7,041 nucleotides of DNA. Source: Bacteroidales bacterium (lineage in GTDB: Bacteria; Bacteroidota; Bacteroidia; Bacteroidales; Muribaculaceae). This document shows, in pieces, positions 1 to 6,500 of this stretch. The notes under the pieces are model-generated. The model ran no database searches. It was not told the origin of the DNA and saw only the letters and a program-made list of their open reading frames with translations. The first letter of the stretch is position 1, and every line of letters begins with the position of its first letter. The stretch covers positions 1 to 7,041 of the forward strand of contig SFNC01000095.1 of the NCBI GenBank assembly GCA_004554255.1. Direction: 5' to 3'. Both the position numbers and the translations under genes were made by a program.

Positions 1-1
1 C

Positions 2-22
2 AAGGCAATGGCCCCGGCGTAA
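2..22 (+). CDS. possible 3' tail of a convergent plus-strand gene (partial)
   Basis: In frame 2 the first bases read K-A-M-A-P-A and then a TAA stop at 20-22, seven bases before a strong terminator hairpin on the same strand. That is the usual layout for the end of a gene entering from the left edge and converging on the minus-strand cluster. Only six codons are visible, so this rests on position and not on protein similarity. Frame 1 is also open here and could be used instead. Confidence 0.25.
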   Translation, partial: KAMAPA

Positions 23-28
23 AAACTC

Positions 29-62
29 AAAAGGGATGCCCTCACCGGCATCCCTTTTTTAT
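29..62 (+). terminator. bidirectional intrinsic terminator
   Basis: AAAAGGGATGCC (29-40) pairs perfectly with GGCATCCCTTTT (47-58) around a six-base loop CTCACC. On the plus strand it runs into six T and then ATT. On the minus strand the stem is followed by TTTTGAGTTTTT, so it could also stop transcripts coming from the surface-protein cluster. It is well placed between two convergent transcription units. Confidence 0.8.
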
Positions 63-88
63 TGCAAAAATTTGTATTGCAAAGAATT

Positions 89-360
89 CGTAGGGGCGGA
101 CGCCCCCGACGACCCGTTTTACCGCACCCCTTGTAACGCTTTCGTAGGGGCGACCCTTGCGGTCGCCCGCCCATGGCACCTCTTGTTGCACTTCCGTAGG
201 GGCGACCCTTGCGGTCGCCCGCCCGACCTTGTACCGCACTCCCGGCAGGGCACGCGGGCCCTGCCCTACAAAAATGCCCTGTAGGGCGGGACCCATGTGT
301 CCCGCCGCACCCGGCACCATCAATAACCTCTCCGTAGGGGCCGGTGTCCTCGACGACCCG
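89..360. repeat. array of GTAGGG hairpin repeats (REP/MITE-like), non-coding
   Basis: Five forward units beginning (C/T)GTAGGG start near 89, 143, 195, 280 and 333, and one unit lies in inverted orientation at 244-270. Most form short perfect stems: 93-97/102-106; 148-155/161-168 and 200-207/213-220 (both GGGCGACC/GGTCGCCC with loop CTTGC); 244-251/258-265 (GGCAGGGC/GCCCTGCC); and 285-292/299-306 (GGCGGGAC/GTCCCGCC). The last unit (333-360) is degenerate but shares the ending CGACGACCCG with the first (89-116). Stem sequences differ while stems are kept, which argues for selection on structure or for a mobile hairpin family. This accounts for the non-coding stretch between the terminator and anchor A; open frames across it are Arg/Pro-rich repeat translations. 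Confidence 0.75.
124..224. repeat. 52-base tandem duplication within the hairpin array
   Basis: Bases 124-172 and 176-224 align over 49 positions with five mismatches, all in the segment before the hairpin. The 30-base hairpin portion (143-172 and 195-224) is identical. The period is exactly 52 bases. The copy therefore includes the so-called spacer as well as the hairpin, which points to a simple tandem duplication. Confidence 0.8.
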
Positions 361-400
361 TGCCACGCATTATCACCCCCCGCGGGGTCTGCGCTTTCCT

Positions 401-910
401 TTACCGCTGCAGCACCGTCTGGAAATCCACCGCCCCGGCGGAGTAGTAGGTCTCCGGCTCGTAGCCCATCACATGCAGCTTCACATCTCCGGCCTTAGCC
501 CCGTCCGCCAGCTGCACCTTCTCCAGATATTCTCCCGGCTTCAGCAGTCCGCTCTCTGCGATGCGGTTTCCCTCGGCGTCCAGAATCCGCAGCTTCACCC
601 ACACGGTGTTGCCCGCGTCGGAGTACAACCACACCGGGAGCATACCGTCCTGATCTGCCTGCAATACGCCGCAGAGCTTGATGTTGTAGCCCTCGCGCAC
701 CGCCAGCTCCGACCAGCCCAGGCTCTCGTCCACGGTGGGCGTTCCGGCCACGGCGTTTTCCTCAAAGGGTGGCGGGGTGAAGTCCCCTGCCTGCTTCTGC
801 CACGGGGCAATGGCCACCACCACCAGCACGATCAGTGCCACCGCGCAGGCCGCCCCCAGCAGGTACACCGCCCGGGGCGTTTCCTGCTTCTTTTTATCCG
901 ATTTCTTCAT
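401..910 (-). CDS. anchor A: single-pass membrane protein with extracellular domain, paralogue of anchor B
   Basis: This 169-aa protein of unknown function has a Lys-rich N-terminus (residues 1-13), one hydrophobic segment at about 14-35, a Pro-containing linker (about 36-60, including TPPPFEE) and a beta-rich C-terminal domain. The N-terminus is positive inside and no AxA cleavage site follows, so I expect an uncleaved anchor with the domain outside the cell. The domain shares with anchor B the segment A118-ESGLLKPGEY (AQSGILEPGY in B), a preceding VWLY/VSLY strand and Y150-EPET (YDPET in B). The ATG at 908-910 is supported by AGGGAGGT at 916-923 with five bases of spacing. The gene is last in the cluster, 77 bases past P1 and behind a hairpin, so it is probably transcribed at a lower level. 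The DNA is GC-rich (38 of 60 bases at 421-480). No database family is recognised with confidence; a partner or attachment factor for the secreted proteins is an inference from context. Confidence 0.85.
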   Translation of the reverse strand: MKKSDKKKQETPRAVYLLGAACAVALIVLVVVAIAPWQKQAGDFTPPPFEENAVAGTPTVDESLGWSELAVREGYNIKLCGVLQADQDGMLPVWLYSDAGNTVWVKLRILDAEGNRIAESGLLKPGEYLEKVQLADGAKAGDVKLHVMGYEPETYYSAGAVDFQTVLQR

Positions 911-939
911 CCCGGACCTCCCTGATTATTCCGAATAGA

Positions 940-980
940 ACAGGAGCTTTTGAGGGCGCATTGTCCCTCAAAAGCCCTGT
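940..980 (-). terminator. strong hairpin between P1 and anchor A, probable attenuator or partial terminator
   Basis: GCTTTTGAGGG (946-956) pairs perfectly over 11 bases with CCCTCAAAAGC (965-975) around an eight-base loop. The stem extends by ACAGG/CCTGT (940-944 and 976-980) with one bulged A at 945. It fills the 77-base gap after the P1 stop. On the minus strand the following bases are TCTATTC, a poor U-tract, so read-through into anchor A is likely. It may also protect the 3' end of the P3-P2-P1 message. Confidence 0.6.
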
Positions 981-987
981 TTGTAAT

Positions 988-1554
988 TTACTTGCCCACC
1001 ACCGTCACCGTAATGGTGCCGATGTTGCCGCCCTTGTAGGTGTCTCCGGAGACGCCGCCCGGGGCGATGTTGAAGGTGGTGGAGTCGCTCTGCTCGGAGC
1101 CCCCAGCGGTAAAGCCGCCGGTGGCCGCCGTACCCAGGTTCAGCACGGTCTTGCCGCCCTGGTAGCTGCCGCTGATGGTCAGGCCGCTGATGGGCTCCGG
1201 CTCATCGCAGGTCACCTCCATGGCCGCGTTGCTGCGGTTCTTGGCGGTGATGGTCACTGCGGCGGAGCCGGTCCAGCCCTTGTCCGCGGTGGTGCTGTCG
1301 TAAGCCAGCTTGCCGTAGTTCCAGGAGTAGGTGGTCTTGCCGCCGTTATAGGCCAGGTTTCCGGTCTGCCCCCAGCTCAGGGTCAGGGCATAGACCTTGC
1401 CCACGGAGCCGGTGTTGTCGGAGCCGGGGGTGTAGTCGGCGGTGATGCCCACCTGGCCGGAGCCGTTGCCGCTAAAGGTCTGGTCGGCAAACGCAGGCAC
1501 CGCCAGGGCCAGCGCCAGAACCAGCGCCAGCAAAACGCTCATGCACTTTTTCAT
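988..1554 (-). CDS. P1: small secreted protein with the shared Y-W/W-L-Y domain
   Basis: This 188-aa protein has a signal peptide at residues 1-23 (MKKC start, Leu/Ala core, VPAFA then D24). The mature domain shows the cluster's shared pattern: Y55 and W61 six apart, Y69, Y76-S-W78-N, L83-A-Y85, W94, N106-R-S108, C116, and a final strand IGTITVTV at 178-185. It is closest to P2: both have TC-x2-P with the Cys at the same place, and both have TVLNLG/SVLNLG. There is no C-terminal membrane segment, no LPxTG and no charged tail, so the protein is released or held non-covalently. The ATG at 1552-1554 is preceded by AGAGAGG (1564-1570) at nine bases. It lies 27 bases downstream of P2. Its DNA is much richer in G+C (39 of 60 at 1021-1080) than that of P2 (25 of 60 at 1621-1680). 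Function unknown; a structural surface subunit is my inference. Confidence 0.88.
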   Translation of the reverse strand: MKKCMSVLLALVLALALAVPAFADQTFSGNGSGQVGITADYTPGSDNTGSVGKVYALTLSWGQTGNLAYNGGKTTYSWNYGKLAYDSTTADKGWTGSAAVTITAKNRSNAAMEVTCDEPEPISGLTISGSYQGGKTVLNLGTAATGGFTAGGSEQSDSTTFNIAPGGVSGDTYKGGNIGTITVTVVGK

Positions 1555-1581
1555 GTTGTAAAACCTCTCTAATGGTGTGGG

Positions 1582-2178
1582 TTACACAGTACCGGTATTC
1601 AGAGTAATGGTAATGTTACCGATGGTTGTGTTAGCCGCAGTAATCGAACCTACCACATTGGTAATAGCGTAATTAGTAGTTAGAACTACCGGCTGGCCTG
1701 CGCCGCTTGTGCCCAGGCCATTATCTGCCGAGCCCAGATTCAGAACGGAAGTGCTCTGATTGCCAGCATAGTAGCCCTCGATCTGCGTTACACCATTCAT
1801 AGCAACAGGCGCACCACAGGTCGCCGTGACTGCCATGTTGGAGTAATTGGTGACAGTGATATTCACCGCCGCGTCACCCGAAACATCCCACTTGGCGTCC
1901 GTAGACTTATCATTTTTTGCATAAACCAAGGTTCCAGTATTCCAATCATAGACTTCCTTAGCGCCGGTATACTTGATCGTACCGACCTGCTCCCAAGCCA
2001 CATTGACTCTATAAACGGGGGGTTTCGATACAGAGCCTGCCTCATAGCCCGCCGTAATAGACGCAGTCTCTTCGGTGGGGACAGTATCCTTATCGTGGGA
2101 AGTAGGTGCCGCAAACGCCGTCACGCTCAGCCCCATGACCATAACCAAAGCCAGGAGTAGGCTAATGATTTTCTTCAT
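1582..2178 (-). CDS. P2: small secreted protein with the shared Y-W/W-L-Y domain
   Basis: This 198-aa protein has a signal peptide at residues 1-23 (MKKIIS start, VTAFA then A24). An acidic, Thr-rich N-terminal stretch leads into the shared domain: Y56 and W62, Y70, Y77-D-W79-N, L84-V-Y86, W97, N111-Y-S113, C121, and the final strand IGNITITL at 186-193. P1 and P2 align from about residue 100 to the end, including AAV-NIT/TIT and VLNLG. There is no sortase signal and no second hydrophobic segment. The ATG at 2176-2178 is preceded by GAAAGGAAA (2187-2195). It sits 28 bases after P3 and 27 before P1, so the three are surely co-transcribed. Composition is AT-richer than in P1. Function unknown; probable subunit of the same surface structure. 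Confidence 0.88.
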   Translation of the reverse strand: MKKIISLLLALVMVMGLSVTAFAAPTSHDKDTVPTEETASITAGYEAGSVSKPPVYRVNVAWEQVGTIKYTGAKEVYDWNTGTLVYAKNDKSTDAKWDVSGDAAVNITVTNYSNMAVTATCGAPVAMNGVTQIEGYYAGNQSTSVLNLGSADNGLGTSGAGQPVVLTTNYAITNVVGSITAANTTIGNITITLNTGTV

Positions 2179-2206
2179 AGTCGTTGTTTCCTTTCGTAGT
2201 TATGGA

Positions 2207-2827
2207 TTAGGTTTTTGCCTCATTAACAGTAATGGTGATGGTAGCAACCTTATTACCAGTTGCGGTAGCGGTATTGGTGTCAATAGCCGTAGAGAGATTA
2301 CCCTTCTCAATCGTGTAGGTGATATCTCCACTCTGCGGATTACCCACCTTGTCAGCATCCTTCCAGGTGAAAGGATTGCCCTCCGAATCGATAGTAGCGC
2401 TCGCTACAGTCTGTGTCGTTTCCTTATTAGCAGAAATATCCAAACCATAAGTATTATTTTCATGCTTGGTTGTAAAGGTGAGCGCAACTTCCGATTTATT
2501 CGTCACGGTCACCTTAACCTCTGCCTTGCCGTACCAACCGGCAGCCTTATAGTCCTTGCTTTCCGTGTTGGGTTTGTATTTGAGTTCAGATGTATCCCAA
2601 GTATAGGTAGCTTGCTCACCATAGTAGGCAAGATCTTTTTGGGGTGTTTCCCAGGTAATGGTGAAGTTGTAGACGGTTGCGGACTTAGTAACATGCTTCT
2701 CTGTGTAGTCCGCAGTCACTTCCTTTTCAGAAGTCTGGGGCACGCTTTCAAACGTCTCCGCAAATGCCGGGACCGCCAAGGCCAGCGCCATGACCAGTGC
2801 CAGGAGCAAACTTGTAACTTTCTTCAT
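2207..2827 (-). CDS. P3: small secreted protein with the shared Y-W/W-L-Y domain (start corrected)
   Basis: This 206-aa protein starts at the ATG at 2825-2827. An in-frame TTG at 2867-2869 would add 14 basic residues ahead of the signal peptide, but it has no ribosome binding site, and the chosen ATG has one. The signal peptide is residues 1-23 (MKKVTS start, VPAFA then E24), almost the same as that of P1. The shared domain follows: VTADY at 37-41, Y53 and W59, Y68, Y75-T-W77-D, L82-K-Y84, W98, N110-K-S112, and the final strand VATITITV at 194-201. Unlike P1 and P2 it has no Cys in the mature part and carries an extra Trp (F-T-W at 153-155). It is the first and most divergent of the three. 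The mature part is AT-richer (28 of 60 at 2281-2340) while the signal-peptide DNA is GC-rich. Function unknown. Confidence 0.87.
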   Translation of the reverse strand: MKKVTSLLLALVMALALAVPAFAETFESVPQTSEKEVTADYTEKHVTKSATVYNFTITWETPQKDLAYYGEQATYTWDTSELKYKPNTESKDYKAAGWYGKAEVKVTVTNKSEVALTFTTKHENNTYGLDISANKETTQTVASATIDSEGNPFTWKDADKVGNPQSGDITYTIEKGNLSTAIDTNTATATGNKVATITITVNEAKT

Positions 2828-2834
2828 AGTTTTT

Positions 2835-2845
2835 CTTCCTTTCCT
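2835..2845 (-). promoter_or_regulatory. ribosome binding site that fixes the P3 start
   Basis: On the minus strand AGGAAAGGAAG ends seven bases before the ATG at 2825-2827. It makes that ATG, directly followed by a standard signal peptide, the start in preference to the upstream TTG at 2867-2869. Confidence 0.75.
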
Positions 2846-2866
2846 GTGTGTAGATTTTTTTATTTT

Positions 2867-2889
2867 CAATGCGGCTCCCGCCGCTATTG
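2867..2889 (-). other. compact hairpin in the anchor B to P3 gap
   Basis: On the minus strand CAAT-A-GCGGC pairs with GCCGC-ATTG around the tetraloop GGGA, with one bulged A. It is followed by an A-rich run (AAAATAAAAAAATC) and not by a U-tract, so it is not an intrinsic terminator for the cluster. It sits about 40 bases before the P3 start. A 5' stabilising element or RNA-processing boundary for the P3-P2-P1 message would fit, but that is inference. Confidence 0.5.
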
Positions 2890-2905
2890 AACAAAGGCTT
2901 TTCCG

Positions 2906-3445
2906 TCACTTCTCCACCGTGACGGTGCAGGGAATATCCGTGTCCACAATGGCCCGCTCCCCGGTCTCCGGGTCGTAGAACAGCAGCTTCAGCTTGCCGT
3001 TGTAGCCGCCCTCCGACAGCGCGGGCAGGTCCTTCTCCGCCTGCAGGCTGGTCACCTGGTAGCCCGGCTCCAGGATGCCCGACTGCGCCAGCAGATACTC
3101 GTCCTCCCCGCTGGTGAGGATCACCTGCACCACCACATTGTGGGTAGACGCGTTGGGGTTCTGATAATACAGCGACACCTCGCCCGAGGCCAGGCTGTAT
3201 TTCACATTGTCCGTAAACGAGATGGTCACCGATCCGCCCCCCTGGGACACATCTGCCTTGGTAGATTCGTCGTCGGGTATCTTGTCGGCATTTTTATCCA
3301 CATCCATCGACGGATAATCCGGCGCCAAAACCTTGTTCGGCCCCTCCGGCTGCTTCTGACAGCTCCGCATCAGCAGCAAAATGATAATCCCGACCAAAAC
3401 CACCAGGATCCCAATCAGAATCTGAATCTGTTTCTTAGACTTCAT
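2906..3445 (-). CDS. anchor B: single-pass membrane protein with extracellular domain, paralogue of anchor A (start corrected)
   Basis: This 179-aa protein of unknown function starts at the ATG at 3443-3445, behind GGGAGGGA at 3453-3460 (seven bases). A longer in-frame start at 3529 would add 28 residues read out of frame across a leftover gene end, and is rejected. Residues 1-7 are basic, 8-26 form one membrane segment, and 27-68 are a polar Asp/Lys-rich linker. The rest is a beta-rich domain: SVTISFTDNV, the VSLY strand at 90-93, A120-QSGILEPGY, and Y157-DPET. These match anchor A in the same order. C29 just after the membrane segment looks lipobox-like, but Arg at the -2 position is unusual and anchor A has no Cys there (QKQ follows at the same place in both), so I favour an uncleaved anchor. 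It lies between the giant repeat protein and the small secreted proteins. The DNA is GC-rich (38 of 60 at 2941-3000), unlike both neighbours. A docking partner for the shared domain is my inference. Confidence 0.85.
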   Translation of the reverse strand: MKSKKQIQILIGILVVLVGIIILLLMRSCQKQPEGPNKVLAPDYPSMDVDKNADKIPDDESTKADVSQGGGSVTISFTDNVKYSLASGEVSLYYQNPNASTHNVVVQVILTSGEDEYLLAQSGILEPGYQVTSLQAEKDLPALSEGGYNGKLKLLFYDPETGERAIVDTDIPCTVTVEK

Positions 3446-3452
3446 AGCTCTC

Positions 3453-3460
3453 TCCCTCCC
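3453..3460 (-). promoter_or_regulatory. ribosome binding site that fixes the anchor B start
   Basis: On the minus strand GGGAGGGA lies seven bases before the ATG at 3443-3445, which opens a normal basic N-terminus plus membrane segment. The alternative ATG at 3527-3529 has no comparable site. Confidence 0.75.
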
Positions 3461-3483
3461 TTCCTTGTGAATTGAGGCCGCAC

Positions 3484-3546
3484 TCAATCTGCGGTTGTCA
3501 GTGTCAGTGCCACAGTGCCGATGGTGCATAATTGCCCCGCTATATC
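3484..3546 (-). pseudogene. possible leftover 3' end of a former gene of the shared-domain family
   Basis: Just past the giant gene's stop, and in a different frame, the minus strand reads 20 codons ending T-I-G-T-V-A-L-T-L-T-T-A-D then TGA (3484-3486). The core IGTVALTL matches the final strand of P1 (IGTITVTV), P2 (IGNITITL), P3 (VATITITV) and the giant protein itself (VGTVNVSF), in each case close to the stop. A TAA at 3547-3549 closes the frame upstream and no start or ribosome binding site serves it, so it is not a gene. It may be the remaining tail of an ancestral gene whose body was replaced. The match is short, so chance cannot be excluded. Confidence 0.4.
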
Positions 3547-6500
3547 TTAGGCTCTCTCTGGAAACTCACATTCACTGTTCCCACGATTGCCTTATCCAGG
3601 GCTTTATCTGGCTGATTTCCCAACATCAAGTAAATCTTTTGGCTCACAACACCATTACAAGATAACACGCCTGTTTTATAGGCCCGATCGCCTTCCCCAA
3701 GCGTATTGTTGAATACGCCTGCCGATGTACCGTACTGCATAAGGTAGGACGCAAATCCCTCTTTGGGCACATAGGTTACTGTTGCAGAGACACGAGACAA
3801 GGGATCCTGAGATTTATTGATAATCTCAACCCCCGCACCACTTGTAACTAATTCTCCGGCCTGGTTTTCATTCCTCCAGCTATTTTCGATCTGCTCGTAC
3901 TTCAGGGCATTCGGATTCCACTTATATGTTCTGATGTAGTTGAATTTCAGTGGTTCCCATGTGATAGTAATATCATAGGCAGGATGACGCCAAATAGCAT
4001 AGAGCGTCATGTCCTCTGTCGGTGTTTGGATCACCTGGCCAAAGGTATAAGTCGGATTGGCAGTCTTCGTGCTGTCCGCATCCCAACCCAGCAGCTCATA
4101 GTATTTGTGGCTGAACAGCGTAGCGTCTGGCATGGTCACTTTTTCACCCTCGTATCCATCGACGATATGATCCGCCGATGGAGTTGCATCAGCATCATTC
4201 GCCTTGAATGTGATAGTTACTTCTCGTGTCCACCGAGCATAGAGCGTAATCGATTCTTTAAAAATACACTTCTGTCCCGCTTCAAATTCAACCTCGCCGT
4301 CCTTGGTCTTTGCCCAGCCGTCAAATCGGTATCTATCACGAGACGGTGTCTCCATTGTGACCTCGTAGGTCTGGTTCACGTGCACAGAATGTGAACCCGG
4401 TGCCGCATCATAGTTGTAATCAAATGTCACAACCGGAAGCTCCTGCCAAACCGCATAGAGCGTCATATCCTTCGCTAAACTGCCAGCTGGGATTCTCTGC
4501 TCATCCTTGTAGGTTGCAACTCCGGCACCATTGGTCTCTGACCATCCTATGAACTTATAGTGCATACGGGTATAATTGCCCTTCTTTAGCGTGAATTCAT
4601 AGCGCACATCATAGTCCTGGGTCATATCATTTCCGTAGCCTCCGCCATTTTTATAGGTAATGGTATAGCCAACACGCACCCACTGCGCAGTAAGGGTCAG
4701 ATCCTTTGTCGGGAGATTTTCCCTCGCAATTACCTCCTGGTCGTTATAAGTCTTTCCATCCTGGTCTACCCACCCAGAAAAGGCGTGCTTGTCATATGTA
4801 AATGCACATGCATTCAAAGTAACAGACTCAGCCTCCGATTCGAAAGATTGGTCCGGCATTTCTCCGGCTGCAGCGTCCGCACCTTTCAGGAATTTCAGCT
4901 TATAACCTGCAATCACCCACTGAGCGTACAGTGTCACATTATCATCAAATGACTTCAATGCACCCAAGTCGTATGGCGTCCCGCTCCCATCGGCTGCAGT
5001 ATTCCATCCAGTGATTCTGTATCCCGCTCTTGTAAGTTTTGCTGATGCGTCATCTTTCGTTGGTAATTTTATCTCTTTGCCGATAACTGTCGAGATAGGT
5101 TCCAAAGTTCCGGTTCCACCGGTACCGGGATCAAATGTAATCTTAATCGGTTTTCCCCAGCGGTCCTCCATGTAAACATAGGTAGTTCCGGCAGCGGTAC
5201 CCGTTGTATCCGTGTACTGGGGATTGGTTATGTCGTTTCTTAGTCGGGCAGAGGTGATAGTGATTGATGGATATGGTGTGATGATGTCCGTACCGCTCTG
5301 GACGGCGCGGGAAAGCGTAGGTTGCTTGCTTTCCGCCAGGACAGCCGTATTGTAGGTAACTTTGCCCATCCGATTGGAACTGATGATGTTGGCGCCATCA
5401 GCAGTGGTATAAAATCCGCCGGACACCTGAACTTCTCCGTTCACATCAATCGTGGCGCTGTCCTTTTGGGTTCTCTTACCCATGGTAGCCGCTGTGTACG
5501 GCAAGCACTGAACTCCAGAATAGTAATATGAATCTTGCCATTGGGTCTTATCATATACATAGCAGTTATAGCCAGAATTAATTACGAATTTACTGTCTTC
5601 ATCAATACTGAATTTGACTCCGGGAAGAAGCGCTAATTCCTGCTGCACCGTGGCTGTAGAGTTGTGTAGGGAAAGCTCAATATTCTCATATATGGGCAAG
5701 ACATACGCTCCCGACTTTACATTCGCTGAAGCAATTGTCAAATTAATTTGTCCCAGAGAAACATCCCCATGAACATCATAATACACACGATCCTCCGCAG
5801 ACTTATAGGTTCTGGTAATATAGCCACTCGAGATGCGGAACAGTCCTGCGTTCGCATTCCCTATAAAGGGCACCTGTCCTGTCGGCGTTCTCATCTCTAT
5901 AGTGACGCCATATTTCCTTGCTGACATGTATATTCCAGAGTAAACATATTCCATCGCTCCAGCATATACCGTCAAGGGAACCTCTATATTCTGTATATAA
6001 TACTGATAGAATGGGAAAACCTTATAATCATTATTCAGCATACTAGAGGTCGCTGTTCCTCCGCGGAAATCTCTAATCTGAAAGCACTCATGAACAAGTC
6101 CGCCGCTCTCCACCGTGACGATCCCCTTGGTTTTGTCGCTGGTGTTATTGTCCCCAGTAATATATCCGAAGGCATAGAGATTTCCTCCGGAATTCACATT
6201 AACCTGGCTGCCGGAGCACATATCAATTCTGCCGTGGGGACCTGTGGGGGTTCCGTTTTTGCTTCCACTCCCTGTACCTTGGGCAGAGAATCTGCCGGCA
6301 ACATTCAATGCACCACCACTCTTCACATTGATCACAGCACCTCCGGCCATTTTCAGCACTCGATAGTCTGAGGGTTTAGAATAGTCGTTGAATACAATGC
6401 CTCCGCCATTTTCGTCACAATAGTTGTCTTTTGTATAATTAGTCTTTAATTCATCCATGGGAATTAAAAGTGTATACCCACTTTCGACCTCATAAGTCCC

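Noticed and set aside
42..323. Open frames on both strands across the hairpin array
   Set aside because: They simply translate the GTAGGG repeats, with Arg/Pro/Gly-rich product and no start signal.
89..360. CRISPR-like array of about 28-base units with about 22-26-base gaps
   Set aside because: Unit sequences differ in the stems, one is inverted, the gaps are themselves similar in the duplicated pair, and no cas gene is present.
377..386. CCCCGCGGGG palindrome after anchor A as a terminator
   Set aside because: There is no usable loop and no U-tract on the minus strand; the terminator at 29-62 is a better end for the cluster.
344..925. Plus-strand open frame of 193 codons opposite anchor A
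   Set aside because: His/Pro/Arg-rich antisense translation of anchor A, which has a strong ribosome binding site, a membrane segment and a paralogue.
835..1572. Long plus-strand open frame of 245 codons opposite P1
   Set aside because: It is an Ala/Gly/Val-rich antisense of GC-rich coding DNA, lacks a ribosome binding site, and P1 has a clear signal peptide and family members.
988..2178. WxL domain proteins
   Set aside because: The Trp motifs read WGQ, WEQ, WET and WEP, with no W-x-L pair, and the membrane partners have the anchor at the N-terminus. Only the locus layout is similar.
2906..3445. Anchor B as a lipoprotein using Cys29
   Set aside because: The sequence before the Cys is L-M-R-S, a poor lipobox with Arg at -2, and the paralogue anchor A has no Cys there. 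Not fully excluded.
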